Source: Salvelinus alpinus
Taxonomy: Eukaryota; Chordata; Actinopteri; Salmoniformes; Salmonidae
Length of the DNA stretch: 64,000 nucleotides
NCBI RefSeq assembly: GCF_045679555.1
Contig: NC_092096.1
Coordinates: 21,599,016-21,663,015, forward strand
Reading direction: 5' to 3'
Part shown: positions 10,429 through 21,676 of the stretch, piece after piece
How positions within the stretch are numbered: the first letter of the stretch is position 1
How the letters are laid out: each line of letters begins with the position of its first letter
The notes under the pieces: generated by a model
The model's input: the letters and a program-made list of their open reading frames with translations, nothing else
Told to the model about the DNA's origin: nothing
Databases searched by the model: none
Translations under genes and position numbers: made by a program

Positions 10429-10959
10429 ATGTGAAGCAGACTGAAGCAGGTTGTCCTCTAGGATTTTGCCTGTACTTAGCTCCATCCTGTTTCTTTTCAT
10501 ACTGAAAAACTCCCCAGTCTTTGCCCATGTCAAGCATACCCATACCACGATGCAGCCACCACCATGCTTTAAAATAAGGAGGCAGTCACTCAGTGATGTG
10601 TTGTGTTGGATTTACCCCAAACATAAGGCTTTGCATTTAGGCCAAAATGTGTATTCCGTTGCTGTGTTTATTTTGTTGCCTTGTTGCATACATATGCATG
10701 TTTTGTAATATTTTATTCTGTACATTTTATAATGATTTTTACTCTGTAATTCAGGTCATTATTGTGGAGTCACTACAATGTTGTTGATCCATCCTCAGTT
10801 CTCTCATCACAGCCATTGAACTCTAGCTGTTTTAAAATGACTAACCAGTTTCCTTCCTGTCCTGCAGCTCAGGTCAGAAGGACCAATGTATCTTTGTTGT
10901 GTCTGGGTGGTTTTTAACATCATCCACAGCATAATTATTAACGTGACCATGCTTCATTC

Positions 10960-11355
10960 TCTTCATTAAAGGACTCAATCATGGACACTCTTACTGACAG
11001 TTGTGGCTGCTTCACGTGATGTATTGTTGTCTCTACCTTCTTGCCCCTTGTACTGTTGTCTATGCACAAAAATGTTTGTGCTTTGCGCTGCTACCATGCT
11101 GTGCTGCTGCCATGTTGTGTTGCTAACATGTTGTTGTCATGTTGTGTTGCTACCATGCTGTGTTTTCATGTGTTGCTGCCATGCTATGTTGTTGTCTTAG
11201 GTCTCTATATAGTGTTGTGGTGTCACTCTTGTCGTGATGTGTGTTTTGTCCTATATTTTAATTACATTTTTTATCCCAGCCCCCGTGCCTGCAGGAGGCC
11301 TTTTGGTAGGCCATCATTGTAAATAAGAATTTGTTCAGCCTGCCTAGCTCACAAA
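10960..11355 (+). mobile_element. 3' tail of an RSg-1-like LINE
   Basis: This matches, in the opposite orientation, the 3' part of the LINE at 49,360-50,395: caatcatg.acactcttactgacag, the ttgttgtct...accttcttgccc stretch, the repeated (tgctgccatgttgtgt) block, and the end cattgtaaataagaatttgt. Only the 3' UTR is present. The terminal bases are shared with the HpaI-type SINE at 59,205. Confidence 0.8.
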
Positions 11356-11590
11356 CTAGAATCAGTGAACCCACTCCGACAAGGTTAACTGACCCACAGT
11401 CCCACACGGTGACATGATATCATTGACGTGACTTGCAAATGAGCGATAGAAAACCGATTGCGCAAATGTCACCATTACGAATATTATTATTTTTTGTTTG
11501 TTTTTTGTGCGTGCGCCCCGTGCCGCCCCTGGCAAGATGCCACCCTGGGCGGCTGCCCATGTCGCCTATACCTAAATCCGCCACTGTATG
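11356..11590. other. Short unassigned stretch
   Basis: A run such as gccgcccctggcaagatgcc and cgcctatacctaaatccgcc looks like a piece of another fish repeat, but I cannot name it. No open frame of note. Confidence 0.3.
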
Positions 11591-11725
11591 TGTGGGGAAC
11601 AGAGGAAGGGTCAACCCCTATTATTTCACACATAGTGAGTCCATATAACTTATGTGATTTGTTAAGCCACATTTTACTTCTACTAATTACACAACTAAAT
11701 TTTAGTTAATTAATTGTTATTAACC

Positions 11726-12521
11726 TCTAACGAGCCTCAACCCCGGATCCGGGATCACATTTTTCGACAGAAACACGATTTATCATCATAAATTGTTCTT
11801 ACTGTGAGCTGTTCTTCCATCAGAATCTTGGGCAAAGAATCCTTTCTTGGGTCTAATCTTCTTTTGGTCGAAAGATGTCCACTTGTCCATCGAAATGCCC
11901 ACTAACTTACGACCGGGACCCCCAAACGTGCCCAGCGCTTCAAAGTGCACAACAAAGCAATGCCTCAAAATCGCACTAAAAGGATATAAATTGCTATACA
12001 ACGGTTCAAATTAACTACCTTATGATGCTGTTAACACCTATAACGGGTAAAAACATGACCGGAGAAATATTACTTGCTAAACTAACGCTTGGAAGGAGGC
12101 GAGTCCGATGTCCTTCGCGCGCAAGGCGCAGGCAGCAAAGGGAAGCTACTTCCGGTATTTTCTGTTTTATACAGCCCCTGATTGCGCAATCGACTCCATT
12201 CAAAGCGTGATCACGCACTGACATCCAGGGGAAGACGTAAGACGTGTCTGTTTCTCCATAGCATTTACACAGACCTTTAAACTGACTCCAGATCAGTGGC
12301 CAAAATGTTTGAAATCTGACTCCCTATAATGAAAAGTGCTGTAGATTGAGTTCTGTTTCACTCAGACAAAATTCCAACGGCTATAGAAACTAGAGTGTTT
12401 TCTATCCAATAATAATAATAATATGCATATTGTACGAGCAAGAATTGAGTAGGAAGCCGTTTAATCTGTAGAGGAAATTATGCTAATGTGAAACAGCACC
12501 CCCTATAGTGGCAAGAAGTTT
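11726..12521 (-). mobile_element. Non-autonomous TIR element related to the cttcttatgg family
   Basis: In reverse it starts aacttcttgccactataggg. It contains the block ggatagaaaacactctagtttctat and cgagcaagaattgagta that also occur near 18,000-18,090 in the TIR element at 17,953. It is inserted in the old Tc1-like repeat, which resumes at about 12,522. The far end (cctctaacgagcctc) is not a clear inverted copy, so it may be truncated or a different subfamily. Confidence 0.6.
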
Positions 12522-12678
12522 TTATTTGTCAAACATTTCAGATTTGTTATTTTTACTTTGACATTATGGAGTATTCATAGTTTATTTTGTGTAGATCAAC
12601 GACAAAAAAAATTCAATTAAATCTATTTCAATCCCACTTTGTAACACAACAACATGGAGGTGTAGACTTTCTATAGGC

Positions 12679-13470
12679 CTGTATGTTTTCTATGTCAACC
12701 TACAGTACATCACAAGCGCTGTGTGATCAATAATTGAAGTGTAGAGTTTTCACGTGCGTAAAGATGGCGGCCTCCTCTGCTGAGAAAAACAGCCTAGACC
12801 AGGAAGAGCCTGTTGAGGATGCTGGTGACCAGCCTTTGCTGTGTTTCCGTGGTCTTTTTGATGTCTTTTTGTGATGACCAGACTTCAGTGTGTTTTTGAT
12901 GGTGACCAACATAAGTCAGTCACCAGAATCAAGTCACGTCATGCTGGCTTGAAAAGGGATGTTTAATTCCTATCAGAATCTAGCCAGAGTGGGGATATCA
13001 ACCATTTTGAACTTTTCTTCTCACACAATATGCATCCAGAATGACTGCCAGGGTTAGAAATAATACTAAATACGACTACCCAAACTGTTGGACGTGGTCA
13101 CACCAGCTTGACCAGCTTTGTCACCAGTATAACAGTATCACCATTATAAGCTTGTATGTGTCCAAAAAACAGTGAAGGTTTGTCACCTGTATCGAAAACA
13201 GTGAAGGCCACCATTGTACAAAATACACTGAAGGCTTGTCACCAGCAAAACCAGCTAGATCAGCTACCACCTGCTGTCTACCACCTGGCTCTTGATGAGT
13301 GTTCTGAGGGGTATGGGGTTAATGCCTGAAATCAATACACATATCTTTAGTGTTTGTCACATTCAGTTGTAAGAATAAACTGTCGCATCAATGTACAAAA
13401 TCAGGAGCAGTTTTAACTGCATGAAGGACTATTACTGAGTCGTCCACAAACAGGTGCAGTTGGTTCTCGT
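12679..13470. other. Unannotated non-coding stretch with diverged internal repetition
   Basis: No gene found. Around 13,080-13,260 a phrase like gtcaccag.....accagct and 'cagtgaaggtttgtcacc' recurs three or four times, so a decayed local duplication is likely. Otherwise nothing recognisable. Confidence 0.4.
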
Positions 13471-13670
13471 ACACTCTTAGAAAAAAGGTGAGAACTAGAA
13501 CCGAAAAGGGTTCTTCGGCTGTCCCCATAGGAAAATCCTTTGAAGAACCCTTTTCGGTTCCAGGTAAAACTCTTTTGGGAGGTCCAAAAAGGGTTCTTCC
13601 TTGAATCAAAAAGGGTTTTTCTATGGGGACAGCCAAACAACCCTTTAGGAACCCTTTTATCTGAGTGTAG
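13471..13670. repeat. Palindromic MITE (agaacccttttt family)
   Basis: The left terminus is actcttagaaaaaaggtg and the right terminus is cccttttatctgagtgt, an imperfect inverted copy. Between them are inverted ggttcttcggctgtcccca and tggggacagccaaacaaccc segments. A second copy of the family is at 57,983-58,168. It is a non-autonomous DNA transposon with no coding capacity. Confidence 0.8.
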
Positions 13671-13831
13671 TGGCTACGACAGAATATACAGGATATATTG
13701 GAGTGGTGAGAGGAAGTCCCAGAGGTGAGCCTGTTGATGATGCCAGCTCCCCTGACAGGCACACATTTACCCTCAACCTCTGGCTTCTGATGGTAAAAAA
13801 GTCAAGGATCCAGCCCACTAGATGAGTCCAC

Positions 13832-13925
13832 ACCTACAAGTGAAAGTCACCCAGTAAAATAGTCCTTGAGTAATAGTCTAAATATACTATCAAAATGAAA
13901 AGTATAAATCATTTTGCATTCCTTA
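13832..13925 (-). repeat. Fragment of a short DNA-transposon-like repeat
   Basis: In reverse complement it resembles the segment at 49,030-49,140 (gcttaatataaggaatgcaa, acttaagtatatttagacta, ctgggtgacttt). This is a widespread fish element as I recall it. Only a fragment is present. Superfamily is uncertain, possibly hAT. Confidence 0.5.
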
Positions 13926-14681
13926 TATTATTTTAAAGCAGACATCACAAAACGACATCTAGACACACAATAACACCATAACGACAAAGCAAGATTTTGT
14001 CACATTTGTTGAATATAAAAAATATAAATACTTCTTATGGCTGGGGGCAGTATTGAGTAGCTTGGATGAAAGGGCCCAGAGGTGCCCAGAGTAAACGGCC
14101 TGCTACTCAGTTCCAGTTGCTAATATATGCATATTATTAGTCTGTTTGGATAGAAAACACTCTGAAGTTTCTAAAACTGTTTGAATGATGTCTGTGAGTA
14201 TAACAGAACTCATATGGCAGGCAAAAACCTGAGGAAAATCCAACCAGGAAGTGGGAAATCTGAGGTTTGTCGATTTTCAACTCAGCCCCTATTGAAGATA
14301 CTGTGGGATATTGGTCATGTTGCACTTCCTAAGGCTTCCACTAGATGTGGAAACCTTGTCTGATGCTTCTGTGAAGTGGGGCTGAATGAGAGGGGATTGA
14401 GTAAGGTCTACCATGAGCTGAACATGCGCTGACCATGCGCGTTCACGTGAGAGCGAACTCTGTTCTATCGCATTTCTGAAGACAAAGGAATTCTCCAGTT
14501 GGAACATTATTGAAGATTTGTTAAAAACATCCTAAAGGGGAGCACGTGATGCCGCGGAGCTGAGCAGACGTTGACAAACCGAGCTCTTCAAAGTTATTCT
14601 ATTATTACCTAAATAACAACGTTGAAACAATATTCTAACATCGGCTGATAAATTGTCAAGTACTTACCTTCCCAAAGAGCC

Positions 14682-16107
14682 ATGGACCTCCGACCGAGAG
14701 GCAAGAAGGACGACCAAAACGTTGTCGATTCCCAAGATAACGATACAGCTAGCAAGATTAGCATTAGCCCTCATAACTCAAACTGTCACGGTTTTCTAAC
14801 GTAGAACCCAGAAGCAGACCAGGACAAGGAGAGTAAGACGAAGGTGAGTATTTATTTACAAGTTTAAGTGTAGAGATAGAAAGATCCAGGTAGCAGAGCG
14901 GGCAGCGGAGTTGAGTTGAGGGGATTGAATTGGCAGATCCAATGGAGTAGCAGAAGCCACCGACGACCAGGTAGGGATGGAATGAGTGTTCCGGGTGAAT
15001 GACTGTAGACAGAGAGAACGGAGGTAAGTTCAAGGCAAGCAAGACGTACAAAACAACAAAACAAACTCTATCAAAATGGAGGCTGATACGCTGGCACGAC
15101 ATACTGTTCATGGCTAACGATCCGGCAGGGAATAGATGTCAGGTCAGAGCTTATGAAGTGGAGGGATGATGATCAGGACCAGGTGTGCAGATAGCTGATG
15201 GGATACAGGTGTGGGTAATCAGAGATCTCCCAACTAGCTACGTCGTCCGGCAACCAGACAGGGTGCGTTCCAGGACAGAACACAGGCAAAAACAGACTCA
15301 GGAAACGGGATTCGTGACACAAACGACAGTTCCAGACTGTTGCTCTCGGCCTCTTGCGAGCCTGCCGACATGCTGGCTACTCTCCTCCGGGAAATTCAGG
15401 ATGGTAACAAAGGTCTTTCTATGAAAATCGATAAGAAAACGGCTGAACTCCATTCTTCCATTGACGACCTGAAATCCTCCATGAATGATCTCCTTTTGAG
15501 AACGACTGAGGCAGAGTTGCGCATTAGCACAGTTGAAGACACTATCGCTCGACATGACCAGGTCTTGATACAACTGCAAAAGGACAATGCCTACCTCAAA
15601 AACAAGGTAGATCAGATGGAGAACCAGAGCAGACGTAGTAATATCCGTGTGGTGGGATTGAAAGAGGACAGCGAGAGCCGTGACCCGGTCCGTTTCTTCA
15701 CTCAATGGATCCCGGATGTCCTAGGCATAATCAACTTCACCAAGCCACTGAAAATCGAACGCGCCCACAGAACATCAGCGCCGAAACCCCGGCCAGATGA
15801 GCCCCCACGGGCCGTCCTGATCAGGTTCCTCCGTTTCCAAGACAGAGAGAAGGTACTGCATCTCGCAAGAGCCAAAGGGGACATCACCATTGATGGCAAG
15901 AGGGTCAGCCTTTTCCCGGATATGAGCGCGGATCTCGCAAGACGTCGCAAGCAGTTCAGACCTGCCGCCAAAGCACTGAAGGAGAAGAACATCACCGGCT
16001 ACCTCATCCACCCTGCGCGGATGAAAGTTCAGTACAAAGGCCGAAGCCATCTCTTCAACACACCGGGAGAAGTGTACACTTTTCTCAAAGAACTGAGCAA
16101 CGTCTGA
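14682..16107 (+). pseudogene. LINE ORF1 (L1 ORF1p-like), interrupted by a solo LTR
   Basis: The frame starts at ATG 14,682, runs to 14,783, and continues in phase after the LTR from 15,320 (its TSD copy) to the stop at 16,107. After the break it encodes a heptad-rich coiled coil (about the first 100 residues, with repeated I/L spacing and ending NQSRRSNIRVVGL), then an RRM-like domain (RAHRT..., VLIRFLRFQDREKVL) and a basic C-terminal domain. This order is that of L1 ORF1p, a trimeric RNA chaperone. The N-terminal piece is rich in charged residues. The LTR insertion is the only break I can see. Confidence 0.85.
14784..15319 (-). mobile_element. Solo LTR in the LINE ORF1
   Basis: TG...CA ends (TGTCACGGTTTTC ... 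GATTCGTGACA, 536 bp) with a perfect 5-bp duplication caaac at 14,779-14,783 and 15,320-15,324. It is a different family from the TGTCACGCCCTGG LTRs, but has the same terminal bases. Its orientation (minus) is inferred from the position of TGTCACGAATCC on that strand. No internal region remains. Confidence 0.88.
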
Positions 16108-16720
16108 GCCAGGACGGTCTCTTTGGGGGATAAGATGCAGTTTGTTTGTTTTCTCTTATCCGGACTGAACCGCTGATATCCTCCGGTCGCTATAATTGAT
16201 TTGTACATTTTCAACTAACCGTATCTTTCCGGGGTGAGTTCTATTACATTTACAGTAGAGTATATTTTGGTTTAGTCCATATCACTGGGCGAAGCAAATA
16301 AGTGGGTTTAGGCCCACTGCTTTCCCCCTCATTTATGTTAATCTTTCGAAAAGAGACTCAAGCAGCCCTTACCGTGGGCAGTAAATATTCAGCCATAAAT
16401 GTCTATTCACAACGTTTGTTTTCAATTTAGAGAGCTCGCAGGTTTTAGTTTACGCCAAGGTTTAGCTAGTAAGAGCAAGATGGAAAGCGAGCAGCAACGT
16501 ATCTCTACAAGTGTATTCATGTTTGATTGTTGGGATTGTGGTTTTAGTCTAACAATCGGGGTGGGTGGGATTCTTTTTTTTTTTTTTCTTTTTTCTATGT
16601 TTATTGTTTCCTTCCTAAAGAGACACATAGGTCACTTCTGTGTTCAAACCAAAGTTGAAACATTTCCTAACTATCTACATATGATAGATTTCCATTCAGT
16701 TACATATTTGAAACCCAACT

Positions 16721-19700
16721 ATGCTTAATCCACTAAAATATGTCACATTCAACGTAAAAGGTCTTAACAGCCCGATTAAAAGGAAGAGAGTCTATACATA
16801 CCTTAAGAAATTAAAGGCTGACATTGTGTTTTTACAAGAAACACATCTTACAGCCAGTGAACACAAGAAATTGAAGAGGGAATGGGTAGGACAAGTTTTT
16901 GCGTCCTCTTTTAACTCCAAAGCAAGAGGAACTGCAATTTTGATAAGTAGACACATCCCCTTCTGCGTCAACAACACCATCTCTGATCCCTCTGGCAGGT
17001 TTGTTTTGGTGCAGGGGCATATGTTTTCAGAGTCTTGGACCCTATTGAATATCTATGCTCCTAACTTCGATGACCATATGTTTATTCAGAATGTCTTCCT
17101 TCAGGTTGCTCAAGCACCACCAGGATGGCTACTGGTTGGAGGAGATTTTAATTTTTGTTTAGATACAGTTCTTGATAGGTCCTCTGATAAACCCTCACTT
17201 CTTACCAAAGCCAGCAAGCTCACCATGTCATTCATGAAAGATCTCAATTTACTAGACATCTGGAGACAGTTGCACCCACAGGATAGGGACTACTCTTTTT
17301 ATTCACACCCACACAAGACACACACACGCATAGATAACTTTTTACTGTCGACACAACTGTTTCATAGAGTGTTAGATGTCAAGTATCTCCCCAGATTACT
17401 TAGTGACCATTCTCCTCTGGTATTATCAATCTCCATTCCTACCAAGGTAAATGGAGCATATAGATGGAGACTAAATTCTACACTCCTAAAGCAACCTGAA
17501 TTTTGTGCATTCATCAAAGAGCAGATCAATATTTTCACTTTGACAAACAAACCCTCCGCTCCTGACAGTTTGATTCTTTGGGACACATTGAAGGCCTATC
17601 TGAGGGGACAGATCATTTCCTATACTAAAGGGCTGAAGAGAAAACACGGTGCGGAACTGAGTGCCCTTGAATCTGAAATCTCAGAGCTAGAGAAAACCTA
17701 CCAAAGAGGCCCGACTAAAGATCTATACAGGCTTTTGGTAAATAAAAAACTGAAATATAATATTCTGAACACATATCAAGCTGAGAGGGCCATCACTAAA
17801 TCAAAACAGCGTTATTACGAGCTTGGAGAGAAAGCTCACAAAGTATTGGCATGGCAACTGAAAGCAGAGGAAAGTAAGAGGACAATTAATGCTATAGAAA
17901 CTCTTACTAATGAGATATCTTTCGACCCTACTGAAATTAATAATACTTTTAACTTCTTATGGCTGCAAGGGGCAGTATTGAGTAGCCAGTTAAATAGTGC
18001 CCATTTCAAACGGCCTCGTACTCAATTCTTGCTCGTACAATATGCATATTATTATTACTATTGGATAGAAAACACTCTCTAGTTTCTAAAACCGTTTGAA
18101 TTATTTCTCTGAGTGAAACAGAACTCATTCTGCAGCAGGAAGTGACCAGGAAGTGGAATGTCAGAAATCGATGCTCTGTTCAACTTCTTGCCTATACATG
18201 GGCATAAGACGTAAGAGCCTACGTACATTTCATACACCTTCCCCTGGTTGGTCAAGAGGTGGTGAGAGAAAAAAATGTGTGTTTATCTTGGTCTAAGGTG
18301 GAATAAAAGCTCTTTCTTTGACATGACCGTCCACTTCCTGTTTCTGGAGCGCGCAAAGAGGACATGGATTTGCCTTCTTTTTAGCTGTCGTTATGAACGA
18401 CTAACATCTCCGTCTTAGATTTTATTTGATACATGTGACCATATCATCGTAAAGTATGTTTTTTCAATATAGTTTAATCAGATTATTGAAATTTTTTCGG
18501 GAGTTTTGCCGTGTTCCGTTCTCTGACTTTGTTGACGTTGGAGAGATATGTAGCACTTGGCAAGTGCCCATGCTAAATGAAGAGGGAAATTTGCCGTTCC
18601 AGTTCAAACAACGACTGTTCTGGACAAAGGACACCTTGTCCAACATTCTGACGGAAGATCACCAAAAGTAAGAAACATTTTATGATGCTATTTCTAATAT
18701 CTGTCGTGCATGTGAACTGGTCGTCGGCGCCCAAGTGTTTCTGGCTATTGTGGCTACGCTAATATAACGCTACATTTTGTTTTCGCTGTAAAACACTTGA
18801 TAAATCGGAAATATTGTCTGGAATCACAAGATGCCTGTCTTTCAATTGCTGTACACTATGTATTTTTCAGAAATGTTTTATGATGAGTAATTAGGTATTT
18901 GACATTGGTGTCTGTAAATATTATGGCTGCTTTCGGTGCAATTTCTGATTGTAGCTGAAATGTAAACTATGATTTATACCTGAAATATGCACATTTTTCG
19001 AACAAAACATATGCTATACAATAAATATGTTATCAGACTGTCATCTGATGAAGTTTTTTCTTGGTTAGTGGCTATTTATATCTTTATTTAGTCGAATTAG
19101 TGATAGCTGGTGATGGAGTAAGAAACTGTTGGAGTAAAAAAAAAGTGGTGTCTTTTGCTAAGTGGTTAGCTAATAGATTTACATATTTTGTCTTCCCTGT
19201 AAAACATTTTAAAAATCGGACATGTTGGCTTGATTCACAAGATGTGTACCTTTCATATGCTGTATTGGACTTGTTAATGTGTGAAAGTTAAATATTTAAA
19301 AAAAATATCTTTTGAATTTCGCACCCTGCACTTTGAGCTGGCTGTTGTCATAAGTGTACCGACATCGGGCTGCCGCCATAAGAAGTTAAGAAATACTATG
19401 AAGACCTCTACACTTCCCAATCAAGCGATGATCTATCAGAGATCGACTCCTTTCTCTCCTCTCTCAACCTCCCATGCCTGTCAGGGGAAGACAGCGAGCG
19501 CCTGAGTGAACACTTCTCAGTTCCTGAATTGTTGGAGGCCATTAAATCCTTACCTTCTAATAAATCTCCTGGGGAGGATGGCTTCCCTCCAGAGTACTAT
19601 AAAGAATTTAGGGAGCTGTTGGTCCCCTACCTTATGGAGGTACTTAAAAAAGCCAGGGAAGACAACTGCTTTCCAGAGTCTTTCTCTCAAGCAGTGATTA

Positions 19701-21676
19701 CTGTAATCCACAAGAAAGGGAAAAATCCACTAAAGTGTGCCTCATATAGACCAATCTCTCTCCTTAACACAGATTGTAAACTGGTCACCAAGATGCTATC
19801 TAAGAGACTGGAGTCGTGTCTTCCCCTGTTGGTCAACCCAGATCAGACTGGCTTCATAATTAGTAGATTGTCCTCCAATAATCTCAGAAGGTTCTTTGAT
19901 ATAATTCACCTTGCTAACAAAAACAAAATACCTAGTGTCGCAGTCTCCCTCGACGCTGAAAAGGCCTTTGATAGGGTTGAATGGCCATACCTCTTTCGCG
20001 TCTTGGAAAAGTTTGGTTTAGGTACCGTGTTTATAAATTTGATAAAATCACTCTACAAATCTCCTAAAGCTAGGATTGCTACCAATGGGATTACTTCCTC
20101 CTCTTTCCCTCTCTATAGGGGGAACAGACAAGGTTGCCCAATTAGCCCCCACCTCTTTGCCCTCGCCATCGAACCGTTGGCTGAGGCTATTAGAACGTGC
20201 CCTGACATACATGGCTTTGAGGTGGGCCCCCATACCCATAAATTATCACTCTTTGCGGACGACCTTATCTTATTTCTAACAAACCCAGAACACTCCCTCT
20301 CTCACTTGCAGATCCTACTACAGTGTTATAGTTCTTTCTCTGGATATAAGGTCAATTTAGATAAAAGCAAAATCTTACCATTGTCTGTCTTTGACCATCA
20401 TACCATCAAGCACAAGTTTCCTTTTAGATGGTCGCCTATGGGCTTCACATATTTGGGCAAAATGGTGGATGGTAACCTGAACAACCTCTATAAACTCAAT
20501 CTGGCCAGTTTGTTGCAAAAGGTGGAGGGTGACCTTTGTAAATGGATGGACTTACCTCTCACTCTACTGGGTAGAATCAATGTAATTAAAATGAATGTCC
20601 TGCCCAGATTTCTATATCTGTTTCAATCTCTCCCTATCCCTGTTCCCGCAGCATTCTTTTCCTCTCTCGACAAGCTGACCAGACGGTTTATCTGGCACGG
20701 CAAAACCCCTAGGGTTGGCCTGGATAAACTGACCCTGGATTACAGTCAAGGGGGCTTAAACCTCCCCAATTTTAGAATGTACTACTGGGCAGCACAGTCT
20801 AGGTTTCTGGCTCAGAGGTTTGACAAGGGTCCCTCTCCCTCATGGTTGAACATTGAAAAGCTTGAGGTAAATGATGACACTGGGGCAGAATTGTTTTACA
20901 AATGGGACAGAAAATCTATAAAAACCATCACAGACAACCCTTTAATCATACATTCTGTCCTGGCATGGTGCAAACTGCATGAGCTGTTCGGACGAGGGGG
21001 ATTCCTTTCCCCTAAAACCCCTTTATGGAACAATAGATTGATTCCTATGTTTTTCCAGAATAGTAACTTTAAACCATGGTCTGATAAGATCATGGTCTAA
21101 GATCTGGGTATTGATCTTGATGAGGGTCTATGGAGTGACCTATGCAGGGATGGTGTTACATCCACATTGAACTCCAGATACAGACTGATCCAGTTTAATT
21201 TCCTCCATCAGCTCTATATCACCCCATCTAGACTGCACAAGTTCAACCCTGATATCTCCTCCCTATGTTTTAGATGTGGCTCAGATGAAGGAACATTCCT
21301 CCATTCCACTTGGCAGTGTTCAAAACTACACGGTTTCTGGCAGGGGGTATGCGATACCATATCCTCAATTCATGGGGTTGCATTCCCTTTAGACCCGGAG
21401 GTCTGTCTACTGGGCAACTTTACTAACACCAATCTTAGGCAAAGCCATACTATAAAGCTAACAGAAATATTGCTAGCGATTGCCAAGAAATGTATTGCCT
21501 TGAAATGGAAATTGGATTCCCCCCTGCCAGTTGCAATGTGGCTATCAGAAGTTAATAGTTGTATCCCACTGGAGAAAATTACTTACCGCTTGAGGAATAA
21601 GTTAAATACATTTTACAGAATTTGGCAACCTTTTATTGACTATATGGAGAATCTCCCCCCACATCACATTGAATGA
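16721..21676 (+). pseudogene. LINE ORF2 (endonuclease, reverse transcriptase), broken by a TIR element and one stop
   Basis: ATG at 16,721 opens an APE-type endonuclease: FNVKGLN near the start, the LQETH motif, NIYAPN, GGDFNF, a DIWR...D segment and SDHSPL at about residue 230. A linker follows up to 17,952. After the TIR element the frame resumes at about 19,388 in the same phase and gives a reverse transcriptase with SYRPISLL, AFDRV, GNRQGCPISP and the catalytic FADD (about 20,255). A single TAA (21,098-21,100) separates this from the C-terminal region in the same frame, which holds CX2CX8HX4C (21,270-21,330). So three defects or fewer stand between this copy and an intact ORF2. Confidence 0.85.
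17953..19385 (+). mobile_element. Non-autonomous TIR element inserted at TTAA in the LINE
   Basis: It begins cttcttatggctgcaagggg and ends ctgccgccataagaag, with terminal inverted repeat cttcttatggc. TTAA flanks both ends (17,949-17,952 and 19,386-19,389), and removing the element plus one TTAA restores the LINE reading frame. TTAA duplication is typical of the piggyBac superfamily. The element is 1,433 bp with no transposase. It contains a regularly spaced series of conserved segments (tgatgaag..., gctgtaaaacac...) also present at 22,000-22,850. Confidence 0.82.

Larger units (their letters stand above)
6331..12678. mobile_element. Old Tc1-like repeat scattered in pieces by later insertions
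   Basis: Pieces of one remembered fish Tc1-like repeat appear in order: about 6331-6495, 6811-6916, 8657-8735, 9218-9408, 10,429-10,960, 11,588-11,725 and 12,522-12,678. They are separated by a SINE, an LTR element, a second Tc1-like fragment, an L2-like LINE, a LINE tail and a TIR element. Its left terminus (aaatacagtgcc) and first ~270 bases are also present at 46,888-47,160, where the junctions across the SINE and LTR sites are continuous. That comparison proves those two insertions. No transposase frame survives. Non-coding today. Confidence 0.75.

Noticed and set aside
11003..11322. Cys/Leu/Val-rich frames that could look like a membrane peptide
   Set aside because: They fall in the repeated gctgccatg block of a LINE 3' UTR.
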